Below, piece by piece: positions 1 to 8,300 of a stretch of 17,840 nucleotides of DNA. The stretch is from Candidatus Acidiferrum typicum. Lineage in GTDB: Bacteria > Acidobacteriota > Terriglobia > Acidiferrales > UBA7541. The notes under the pieces are model-generated. The model was not told where the DNA came from, ran no database searches, and worked only from the letters and a program-made list of their open reading frames with translations. The DNA lies in assembly GCA_002478115.1 (NCBI GenBank), contig DLMH01000055.1, positions 1,101-18,940 of the forward strand, in the 5' to 3' direction. A program made the translations under genes and the position numbers. Within the stretch, counting starts at the first letter, position 1, and every line of letters begins with the position of its first letter.

Positions 1-428
1 ATCGACGGATTGGCAGGTGTCACAGCGATGGACTGCAAAACGACGTCAGGACTTACTGTGAGCGTTGCTACTACGCTGGTCATCGAGCCGGCGGAATTTG
101 TGATCACTACTTGGAACTTGGCACCGTTATCAGCCGCAGTGGTAGGAGGCGTGGTATAGCTCGAGGAAGTGGCGCCGGAGATGGCCGTCCCGTTCTTCTG
201 CCACTGATAGCTGAAAGGCGCTGTACCAGTTGCTATGACCGTGAACGTCGCCGCCTGGCCAACCGTTACTGTCTGGCTTGCCGGTTGAGAGTTAATGGAA
301 GGCGCTGTGGGGCTGGAATTCTGATTTCCATTTTTGGAGGTGACGCCCGCACATCCGGCCAGGCAGAGGATGAGTCCAAGCAAAATCGCTGCGGAAATGT
401 GTTTGGCGTAGCTGTAGCCAGGCTTCAT
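1..428 (-). CDS. Ig-like domain surface lipoprotein, 3' part missing
   Basis: The frame is open from an ATG at 428 to the left edge of the window, giving 142 residues with no stop, so the gene is partial. The N-terminus has a lipoprotein signal: residues 1-10 are polar and basic, 11-22 hydrophobic, and a lipobox LAGC at 23-26 makes Cys26 the likely lipidated residue. A Ser/Thr/Asn-rich linker follows. Residues about 43-126 form one Ig-like domain with a typical YQWQKNG core (Trp76) and the closing pattern ADNG...F.V.ITNSAG. From residue 131, LQSIAVTPANPS looks like the first strand of a second, BIG2-like domain. A GGAG ribosome site lies just upstream of the ATG. Proteins of this kind are anchored in the outer membrane or exposed on the surface; the ligand is unknown. 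Domain type is clear, function is not. Confidence 0.8.
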   Translation of the reverse strand, partial: MKPGYSYAKHISAAILLGLILCLAGCAGVTSKNGNQNSSPTAPSINSQPASQTVTVGQAATFTVIATGTAPFSYQWQKNGTAISGATSSSYTTPPTTAADNGAKFQVVITNSAGSMTSVVATLTVSPDVVLQSIAVTPANPS

Positions 429-969
429 CGGATGTTCTCCGTAAGTCCCACAGAGGTGTTATCCCCCATTGTCATGCCAGCCCCACTGATGAAGGGCTCC
501 AATCGGATCTAGACCCCACGACGGAATCTGTTGATCCCTCCGCAAGCATGCGCGATCTTCAGCCGAATCTCTCCTGTCCCGAAGTACAGAAGGAGTACAG
601 CCGGCGCGGAGTATGTTATCCCATTTCGAGGGCCTTGAAGCAGAGGCAGCTCCACGCTCGATTATTGGGGGCTTCTCGAATCCTCGCGCGGGAAGGAGAA
701 TGGTTGCGACATTCCTGTGCACGTCCTCCTTCGTCCCATATACGCCCTTTCTCCCGGGTAATGGCTCCAGCTGATTCGGGTCTATCCCGTGATAGCCATT
801 GGTTATCACCACCAACCCATTCGTTTTCTGTGGATTGCAGATGTGTAATGGCTAGCCGGAGTCTTGCAAGAAAAGGGACAAAGAATTGCCACTTCGTGGA
901 ACTTCTCCGGGACTTGGACTCTCCTTGGCCACCCATGACCGTCCCCCAGATCTCCCCTAAGCATAAGAA

Positions 970-975
970 TATAAT
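970..975 (+). promoter_or_regulatory. Possible -10 box upstream of the regulator operon
   Basis: A perfect TATAAT stands in an AT-rich patch 134 bases before the regulator start. There is no good -35 hexamer at 16-18 bases upstream and no extended -10 TG, so this is only a candidate. Confidence 0.25.
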
Positions 976-1041
976 ATAGATAACAGAGATCACCCCGTGA
1001 GCCGAGGGCTTCCCTTTCTGGAAGCGAACTTGCACCTCCCT

Positions 1042-1056
1042 TGGCAGTGATATTTC
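1042..1056 (+). promoter_or_regulatory. Possible sigma-54-like -24/-12 element
   Basis: TGGCAG-TGATA-TTTC resembles the sigma-54 consensus TGGCAC-N5-TTGC with correct spacing. It lacks the G of the conserved -12 GC, which normally matters. It sits 53 bases before the regulator start, a plausible position. It is weak evidence, notable only because the next gene is an enhancer-binding-protein relative. Confidence 0.2.
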
Positions 1057-1108
1057 TTTCCGTGTTTTTGGGTTTGTCGGCTGTCGCTTTAGGAGCTATG
1101 AGTTAACT

Positions 1109-2068
1109 ATGGACCAGACGCCAACACTCGTCTCGGAAGATCCAGTGACGACAGGGTTTGTTTACGGTCTAGGACCAGCCATGGTCACCCTTAATGCCAA
1201 GGCTGCTGAGATTGCTCGGACAGACATCCCCGTCCTGATTCTTGGAGAGAGTGGCACAGGCAAGGATGCCTATGCCAGGCTGATCCATCGCCTTTCTCAA
1301 AAAGGCGACTCACGCCTTTGGAAAATCAATTGTTCCTCCGTTGTTCCGGGCGATTTGCTTGCTCAAGTGCATGAAGCCATGGGCAGACTTTCGAGTCGCG
1401 AACCCTCCGGGAGCATTTACCTCGACAACATTCAAGAACTTGATCTGGCCTGCCAGCGTGTCTTGCTCTCTCACCTGCCAGATGGGGAAAGCTGCGGTTC
1501 CCAGAATGCATCGTGCGCACGTCTCATCTCCTCAACCACCAGAAGCCTTGAATCGGAAGTCGAGGCGGGCCGCTTCCGGCGCGAACTCTACTTTCGCCTC
1601 AACGGTGCCAGTCTGCGCCTTCCTGCATTGCGTGATCGCAGAGAAGATATCTCGATCCTGACGGAGTTCTTTCTGCACAAGCATTCCCGCGCCTTGAACA
1701 AGAAAGTTTCCCCGCTCAGCAAAAAGGCGATGCAAACTCTGGCCGCTTACCACTGGCCCGGCAATATACGCGAACTAGAATATTTTGCGCGCAAAATGGT
1801 GGTTTTCGATGATGTCCAGATGGCCTTGAACGACCTGCACGCTGCCAGGATCGCGAACCAAAGGCCCCTGGAAAATGGCCGGGGAGCTTCCTTGAAAGTT
1901 GCCGCTCGCGCTGCTTCCAAAGAAGCGGAGCGCGAGTTAATCTTGCAGGCACTTGGACGGACGCGATGGAACCGCAAGCGAGCCGCTCAGGAATTGCAGA
2001 TCAGCTATAAATCTTTACTATACAAGATCAAGCAGATCGGGGCCCTAAATGAGGAGCAACAAAGCTGA
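1109..2068 (+). CDS. Short sigma-54-activator-like AAA+ regulator with Fis-type HTH, degenerate
   Basis: This 319-residue protein has no receiver or other N-terminal sensory domain. It begins almost directly with the AAA+ module. Walker A is GESGTGKD at 46-53, the RFRRELYFRLN segment (155-165) carries the arginine-finger region, and WPGNIRELE (about residues 216-224) is the sensor-II motif. A Fis-like helix-turn-helix occupies about 283-312. Two hallmarks are absent. The GAFTGA loop that contacts sigma-54 should lie between residues 85 and 100, but that stretch is short and unrelated. The Walker B reads YLDN (104-107) instead of LDE. The start is ATG at 1109, with AGGAG 13 bases upstream. It is first in a plus-strand set of export genes, with 17 bases to the next gene, so a role as local regulator is likely. 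Classical sigma-54 activation is doubtful. Confidence 0.82.
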   Translation: MDQTPTLVSEDPVTTGFVYGLGPAMVTLNAKAAEIARTDIPVLILGESGTGKDAYARLIHRLSQKGDSRLWKINCSSVVPGDLLAQVHEAMGRLSSREPSGSIYLDNIQELDLACQRVLLSHLPDGESCGSQNASCARLISSTTRSLESEVEAGRFRRELYFRLNGASLRLPALRDRREDISILTEFFLHKHSRALNKKVSPLSKKAMQTLAAYHWPGNIRELEYFARKMVVFDDVQMALNDLHAARIANQRPLENGRGASLKVAARAASKEAERELILQALGRTRWNRKRAAQELQISYKSLLYKIKQIGALNEEQQS

Positions 2069-2085
2069 GGGAGAGAAACTCAATC

Positions 2086-2721
2086 ATGCACATTCGACCA
2101 TTTCTACTGTTCACCACCATGGTTTTCTTGCCGCTGGCCCACGCTCAGGGTGCTGAAACGCATGCTGTCACTGCTGCGTCGAGCCAGAAGACTGACGCTA
2201 CGAATAAAACCAACAATCCAGTTCCGGCGGCGGCCGATGCAGATTACGTAATCGGCCCTCAGGACGTGGTTCGAATCGATGTCTGGAAGGAAACCGAGAT
2301 ATCTAGAACCATTCCCGTCCGCCCTGACGGCAAGATTTCCTTGCCCCTCTTGAATGACATTCAAGCCTCCGGGTTGACCGCGGTTCAGCTTGGCAAGGCC
2401 ATTCACGACGGACTCACGAAATACTTGACGAACCCCGAAGTCACCGTGACGGTAACCGAAATCAACAGCCGCCGGGTCTACATCACCGGCGAAGTCGCTC
2501 GGGCCGGCGCTTTTCCGCTACTGCCAAACATGACCGTCCTCCAGGCACTCTCCAGCGCAGGCGGATTTACGCAGTTTGCCAAGACTAAGAGCATCTATGT
2601 CCTCCGGAACGACGCTGGAAAACAGGTGAAGCATCCCTTCAATTACAAGGAAGTCGTCAAAGGCAAGAATCAAGAGGAGAACGTGCTTCTTCAACCAGGC
2701 GACGTGATTGTTGTTCCATAA
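2086..2721 (+). CDS. Wza-like polysaccharide export protein
   Basis: The protein has 211 residues. Residues 1-20 are a signal peptide ending AHA before Gln21; there is no lipobox cysteine. Residues about 53-125 match the polysaccharide biosynthesis/export (Poly_export) domain, with YVIGPQDVVRIDVW near its start and the RPDGKISLPLL strand at 79-89. Residues about 128-185 form one SLBB domain, containing VYITGEVARAGAFPL, and the C-terminus LLQPGDVIVVP is typical. Wza itself is about 380 residues with two SLBB domains and a membrane helix, so this is a short periplasmic form. In the family it forms part of the export channel for exopolysaccharide. It follows the regulator by 17 bases behind a GGGAGAG site, and the next gene begins 10 bases after its stop. 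No polymerase or co-polymerase gene is in the window. Confidence 0.88.
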   Translation: MHIRPFLLFTTMVFLPLAHAQGAETHAVTAASSQKTDATNKTNNPVPAAADADYVIGPQDVVRIDVWKETEISRTIPVRPDGKISLPLLNDIQASGLTAVQLGKAIHDGLTKYLTNPEVTVTVTEINSRRVYITGEVARAGAFPLLPNMTVLQALSSAGGFTQFAKTKSIYVLRNDAGKQVKHPFNYKEVVKGKNQEENVLLQPGDVIVVP

Positions 2722-2731
2722 GGACTCAGAA

Positions 2732-4189
2732 ATGAAATACCGTAGGGCGATTCTCGGCGGATTTTTCTTCGTACTTGTGCTCTTTTTTGGGGCGCGGATT
2801 GCGCGTGCCCAGGATGAGCCTCAGGAACCCGCAGACACAATGCCGAAACCCGCTGCGCGCTCCACTCCGATTCCAATTATTGATTCGGGCAACCCACAGG
2901 ACGACAACGGTATGCAAGACACAACCAACCGGCTCCTGCCGGACGTTACTCCCCTGACGGGCTTGCAGAATGCCACGTTAGGTTCTCCGGATTTGCGCCA
3001 CAGCTACTGGGTGCCGGGATTTCAGTATGCTAATACCGTTCAATCGAGTAACTATGGTCAGCCAAACTCCTCCGGTTGGTTTGTGACGAACTATCTGATG
3101 GCGAATGTCAGTCTGCTCAAAGCGTGGAGCCGCTCGCAACTTGCCATAAATTACTCTGGCGGCGGGTTCTTCTCAACAAACAGTACGCAAGGAAACGGCA
3201 ACTATCAGCAGTTGGGTCTCTCTCAAACCTTTCAGTCGAATCGCTGGCTCGTTCAGATCCTGGATCAATTCTCCTATTTGCCGCAATCCCAGTTCGGCTT
3301 TGGTGCGGGTACAAATCTCGGCATCCCGGGCATCGCGGGGTCCCTTGGTCCATCCGTGCCAGGTTTAGGCGGCGGAACCGTACCGAGCCAGAGTATTTAT
3401 GCGTCCTTCGGTCCGCGAATCAGTAATGTGGGAGTAATCCAAGCCACCTATACGGTTTCACCTCGCGGTTCTATCACCGCTTCGGGTTCCTATGCGATTC
3501 TGCATTTTGTGCAGTCAGGCAATGTTGATAATAATTCTACAACCGGCAGCCTGGGCTATAACTATCAGCTTGATAGTAAGAATACTCTTGGTCTGCAGTA
3601 TCGATTCAGCAGCGACCAGTTTCCCGGCGAGCCACAAGCATTTGGAGACAATATCGTAAACATAGCTTATGGTCGAAAGATCACTGGACGCCTGTCGTTG
3701 CAGTTCTCTGGAGGACCGGAATACACCACATTCCGTGTACCCATCGGCACCCAATCATCCAAACTTGGGGTTAATGCCAACGCCAATTTCATTTATGGCT
3801 TTGAAAATGGCAGCTTTTCTGCTGGCTACGTTCATGGGCTTGCTGGCGGCAGCGGTGTCTTTACCGGTTCGACTTCGGACCAATTGAATTCCGCCGCCTC
3901 CCGGAAACTGGGACGTATTTGGAGTGCCAACTTTAACTTTGGCTACGCTCGTAATTCAGCCGTGGCGAGTTCCACGGAAGCTGGTCTTCCGACCTATAAT
4001 AGTTGGTTTGTGGGCGGCGGTGTTGGTCGCCCCATCGGCAGGGATGCGAATTTGGCCATCTCCTACACAGCGGACATTTTTGGCTCCAGTCAGTCCGGAT
4101 GTTCCGGTGCGACTTGCGGTTCAAATCAGACATCTAATTATATTACCTTGAGTTTCCAGTGGCATACACGCCCGTTTGTTTTGCAGTAG
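2732..4189 (+). CDS. Secreted outer-membrane beta-barrel protein of the export locus
   Basis: I chose ATG 2732 because AAGGA lies seven bases before it and the product then starts with a clean signal peptide (MKYRR, hydrophobic core, ARA cleavage site near residue 26). A longer frame from 2708 would overlap the previous gene. The mature part of about 459 residues starts with an acidic, Pro-rich linker. It then shows many alternating Ser/Thr/Gly/Asn and aromatic strands such as SQLAINYSGGGFF and LGLQYRF, the pattern of a large outer-membrane barrel. It ends ITLSFQWHTRPFVLQ, a plausible terminal strand. Its place beside a Wza-like protein and an ExeA-like ATPase fits the beta-barrel protein found in exosortase/PEP-CTERM polysaccharide loci, possibly an outer-membrane partner for glycan export. 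That role rests on context. Confidence 0.7.
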   Translation: MKYRRAILGGFFFVLVLFFGARIARAQDEPQEPADTMPKPAARSTPIPIIDSGNPQDDNGMQDTTNRLLPDVTPLTGLQNATLGSPDLRHSYWVPGFQYANTVQSSNYGQPNSSGWFVTNYLMANVSLLKAWSRSQLAINYSGGGFFSTNSTQGNGNYQQLGLSQTFQSNRWLVQILDQFSYLPQSQFGFGAGTNLGIPGIAGSLGPSVPGLGGGTVPSQSIYASFGPRISNVGVIQATYTVSPRGSITASGSYAILHFVQSGNVDNNSTTGSLGYNYQLDSKNTLGLQYRFSSDQFPGEPQAFGDNIVNIAYGRKITGRLSLQFSGGPEYTTFRVPIGTQSSKLGVNANANFIYGFENGSFSAGYVHGLAGGSGVFTGSTSDQLNSAASRKLGRIWSANFNFGYARNSAVASSTEAGLPTYNSWFVGGGVGRPIGRDANLAISYTADIFGSSQSGCSGATCGSNQTSNYITLSFQWHTRPFVLQ

Positions 4190-4283
4190 TCGCAGGGCGA
4201 AGTAGCTGGGAGAGACAGCCAGCATTGAGCGGTGGTTTCAGAATTGGCAGTATTGATAGATTAGGGACACGGTACGGCAGCGA

Positions 4284-5231
4284 ATGTACAAGAATTTTTA
4301 TGGACTAAAAGAGAACCCTTTCAACGTTAATCCGGATCCTCGCTTCCTCTTCCTCACGCAGGAGATCGAAGAAGCACTGACTGGGTTGATGTACGGCATC
4401 CAGACGCGGAAGGGCTTCGTCACCCTGATCGGTGAGGTCGGTACCGGCAAGACCACACTGATCAATCGACTGCTCGACTGGCTGCATCAGCGGAAAGCCC
4501 GTACCGCTTTCCTCTTTAATTCGCGAATGAACTCAAATCAGCTGCTGGATTTCATACTCGCCGAGTTTGATATCCCCTGCGACTCCAAATCGAAGAGCCA
4601 GCAGTTGATGAAACTTAACCATTGGCTTATGGAGCGCTACCGCCTGGGTGAAACCGTCGTTCTGGTCATCGACGAAGCGCAGAACCTCACCTATCCGGTT
4701 CTGGAAGAGATTCGCCTTCTTACCAATCTTGAAACGTCCACCGAGAAGCTCGTTCAAATCGTTCTTTCCGGACAGCCCGAACTCGAAGAAAAACTCAAGC
4801 TGCCGCAGCTCCGCCAGCTTCGGCAACGCATCATGCTGCGATGCAAAACCGCCCCGCTTTCAAAAGAGCAGACTCATCAGTATGTCGCGGAACGCCTGAA
4901 AATCGCCGGTGCCTCAGGGGCACCCATCTTTAGCTCCCAGACCGTTGACACCATTCATCTCTATTCTCTCGGCATCCCGCGTGTTATCAATCTGCTCTGC
5001 GAGCACTCACTGGTGAATGCTTTTGTGGAACATCAACGTCCGATCCAGCCAAAGGTTGTGGAAGAAGTAGCGAGAGAGTTTCAACTGGATGAGCTTGATC
5101 CCAGCGCGCCCAATGGCGGCTCCAAGATTGACTCGGATGTCTACAACTCCGAGGCCTTTCTGCAAAACCTTGGCGAAGCGCTTTCCCGCTTCCGTTTTAG
5201 CCCTTCTACTACCACCCGCGAACGAAAGTAA
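4284..5231 (+). CDS. ExeA/GspA-like AAA ATPase of the PEP-CTERM locus type
   Basis: This 315-residue protein begins MYKNFYGLKENPFNVNPDP, the usual N-terminus of ExeA-like and PEP-CTERM-locus ATPases. Walker A is GEVGTGKTT (50-58), Walker B is VVLVIDEAQN (125-134), and LSGQPELEE gives the sensor-1 region. The C-terminal lid carries GIPRVINLLCEHSL. No transmembrane helix or peptidoglycan-binding domain is visible, so it ends where longer GspA proteins continue, as the PEP-CTERM-locus subfamily does. Members are thought to energise assembly or secretion at the envelope; the exact substrate is unknown. It lies 94 bases after the barrel gene on the same strand and is probably cotranscribed. No strong ribosome site is visible before the ATG. 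It faces the PKS gene tail to tail across 116 bases. Confidence 0.85.
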   Translation: MYKNFYGLKENPFNVNPDPRFLFLTQEIEEALTGLMYGIQTRKGFVTLIGEVGTGKTTLINRLLDWLHQRKARTAFLFNSRMNSNQLLDFILAEFDIPCDSKSKSQQLMKLNHWLMERYRLGETVVLVIDEAQNLTYPVLEEIRLLTNLETSTEKLVQIVLSGQPELEEKLKLPQLRQLRQRIMLRCKTAPLSKEQTHQYVAERLKIAGASGAPIFSSQTVDTIHLYSLGIPRVINLLCEHSLVNAFVEHQRPIQPKVVEEVAREFQLDELDPSAPNGGSKIDSDVYNSEAFLQNLGEALSRFRFSPSTTTRERK

Positions 5232-5347
5232 TCCGAAGCCACAACCCAATAGGAGATTCAAGGCGATTTGACTTCCGCTTCAAACTCTTTGGGAAAACCG
5301 GCAAAGCATTTCGCCTAACGCTTGGCCTTCGCCGGAGGCGGCTGCCC

Positions 5348-8300
5348 TTACGTTCTGGGCAGTGAATTATGAGATACCAGGTCTTGCGCACGATCGAGGC
5401 ATGCTCGAAGCTTCTTTGCAAGCACTTGCACATTGGGCTCGCGCGTGAGGTCGCGATGAGTGCCGGGAATACCCTCAACTTCCATACCCGCCGCCAAGCC
5501 TCCCCAGCCCAGAAGTTCGTCGTGACCATTGAGCGCACTCTGAATTATCGAACGGAAGATAACTAAACTGCCAGAATAGACCGTTGGTTTGTACTTTAGT
5601 GCAGCGAACCGATGAATGTCTTTCAGAGTCCCAACCCTTTGAGGAAGAGGACGGCCGAATGTGGGAAACAGCCGGTACAATTTCCCGAAAACTCCGGAAG
5701 CAAAGAACTCTTTCGCGCGTTCCAGAAGACTCATCGACTGCATCATCTTCTCGAGGTAGTCCCCTACGAACGTGTCGACTAGGCCGAGCAAACCCACAGC
5801 TTCTCCGGCGCCACGCAGTTGCTGTGCCATCTCGAACGCGACCCAGCCGCCGACAGAAAAGCCAACCAGACAGTACGGACCGTGAGGCTGAACACTGCGT
5901 ATTTCGCCGAGGCAATAAGCAGCCATATCTTCGACGCGGGCAAGTTGAGGCCTTTGCTTGTCCAACTGCTGCGGCTGAATCGCAAAAACAGGCTGGTCCT
6001 CTCCTAAATACTGTGCCAAGGCACGCCCGTCAAATTCATTGTCACCAGGCGCTGAAACTAAGTAGAGCGGCCAGCGCGAACCTTGCTTTCGAATGGCCAC
6101 GACTGCACTGGATGTCCCTGATTCGGCGGTACTCTGTATCCCGGCTTTTCGGATCACTGCCGCGAATTGGCGGATCGTGCGCGCTTCAAACAGGCTCGAG
6201 AGACCCAGGTCCAGCCGGTATGCCTTTTTGATCTTGCTGAACAGGCGTACGGCAAGTAGGGAATGGCCACCCAGGTCGAAGAAGTCGTCGTCCAGGCCAA
6301 CCTGCTCAACACCCAGAAGCTCCCGCCACCATTCAGAGAGTGTAGCTTCAATTTCGCTGTGGACCGGCGAAGGTGGCGCTTGATTCTTTACAGGAACGGT
6401 CGCGGCTGGCGTCTTTGCTTCCTCATTGCTTGGGGCGGCCGTTTTTCGGATCACTGCCGCGAATTGGCGAATCGTACGCGCCTCGAACAGCGTCGAAAGA
6501 CCCAAGTCCAGTCGAAATCTCTTTTTGATCTTGCTAAACAGCCGTACGGCAAGGAGGGAATGGCCACCCAGGTCGAAGAAGTCGTCGTCCAGGCCAACTT
6601 GTTCTATGCCAAGTAGTTCTTTCCACCATTCGGCAAGAACACTTTCGACTCCACTCTCAGCGTTTGCAGTACTCGTTGCTGGAGGCGCCGCTGCGGCTGC
6701 CCTGGTCGGCCTAGTCGCGAATTCGCCCCGAACGACGATGATGCCCGGGGTGATTTCTGAAGATAGGATCTGGTCGAATGCCTTCATCCCGTCAACGGAT
6801 GCAATTCCCTGATTGACAGTCGATTCCGCCAGTTCGTTATACGTTTCAGCGGGTTGCGACCGGAGCGTTGTAGCAGGGCTATCAGTTGTGTTCGCCATAC
6901 GTCGCATGGCAAATTCTTCGATATCTGAGAGTACTTTCCCATCTTCGTCAAGCAGAGTGATATCAAAAGTCGCCACTTCGCCGCGTGCCGTATTCTCTTG
7001 GTGGCAACGGATGTGACTCCAGAATTTCGCGGGCAGAGGACGATAAAGCCTGATTCTCTTGTAAGACATCGGCAGATAAACAGCCGTGGATTCCTGATAA
7101 CCCTCGATGAGATAAAGTGCAGCTCCGGTGGCCAGGTCAAGAAGGGCGGGGTGCACCATCCAGGTCTCGAGATCAGCCGAATACTCCCGTCCGAGTTGCA
7201 ATTCTGCGACTGCCTCACGTTGCCCGATGGACAGAGTGCGGAGATTTCGCCAGCGAGGGCCGAAATCAAAGAACTGCTCCTGTCGTGTACGGTGTTGATC
7301 GTCGAAATCGATACGAACTGCAGAACAGCGATTTCGGATGGCAGTCACATCCTGATTCGCTGGGAGTTGGTTCTTGTTCCGTGCAATCTGCCCCGATGCG
7401 TGTTCAATCCATTCCTTATCTTTCGCGAGGATGGAGAACCGGAAATTGGAGCGATCGCGGCGCAGCCGCACGCGCACTTCCTTTGTCTCATCTGGGGCAA
7501 CAGATAGAGGCGCAAGGAAGAATACATCCTCAAACGCAACGCCGGACTCAAATCGGTCATTCGTCAACGCGGCAGTTGCCAGTTGCAGATACGCGGTGCC
7601 CGGAACAAGTGCGTTACCGTTCTTGAAACGGTGCTCCGCCAGCAACCAGTTCTTTTGCTGGCTGAACTGGCCCGAATAGACAATCTCATTGGGCGTTTGG
7701 ACCAGGCGGCGTCCCAGGATCGGATGATTGCCCGCGGCACCTCGAGTACCCATGCCCACATCTGCCCACAGTCCCCAATTGATTGCAGTCATGGGATGGC
7801 CTGTCTGGCTTAGGGCGAAGGCATCAAGGAAGGCGTTCGCGGCGGCATAGTCGACTTGTCCGGCAGGCGGTAGCAGCGAACTAATGGAGGAAAACAGAAC
7901 CACGAAGTCAAGCTTGTGGCCGGCCAGCGCTTCGTGCAGAGCCAGGGTGCCTTGAATCTTTGGAGCAAGCACGCGAGCGGCGCTATCGCGAGTCTTGATC
8001 TGCAGTGGCCCATCTTCAATCAAACCAGCGGCATGAACCACACCATCGAGGTCACCAAAACGTTGGCGGGCAATTCTGATCGTCTCTTCCATTTGGAAGC
8101 GGTCAGTCACATCCCCGCAAACGGTGAGAACCTCGCCTCCAAGAGCTTGTATTTCGCGCAGTTTTCTGACTTTTTGAGCGTCACTGCCCTGACCGTTTTT
8201 CTTCAACAGGGCTTCCCATTCGGACATGTCTGGTAGCCGGGTGCGTCCCACCAAGACAAGTCGCGCATGAACGGTTCGGGCCAGGTGTTCGGCCAAAACC

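Larger units (their letters stand above)
429..1108. other. Intergenic region with no recognisable gene
   Basis: This 680-base stretch separates the divergent lipoprotein and regulator genes. Frames of 118-143 codons exist on both strands, but they overlap one another, are rich in Arg, Ser, Trp and Cys, show no family motif and lack convincing ribosome sites. I treat them as chance frames. The part nearest the regulator (about 960-1108) is more AT-rich and contains the promoter candidates listed separately. A decayed gene cannot be excluded. Confidence 0.6.

Noticed and set aside
459..1035. Overlapping frames of 118-143 codons on both strands before the regulator
   Set aside because: They overlap each other, have biased composition, no motif and no good ribosome site, and look like chance frames.
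5325..5339. GC-rich hairpin (6 base pairs, loop of 3) between the convergent ATPase and PKS genes, a possible bidirectional terminator
   Set aside because: The stem includes a G-T pair and no T-run follows on either strand, so I do not call it a terminator.
5584..7626. Long plus-strand frames (up to 215 codons) opposite the PKS
   Set aside because: They are antisense shadows of a gene with intact catalytic motifs; two of them repeat the same peptide only because the ACP DNA is duplicated.
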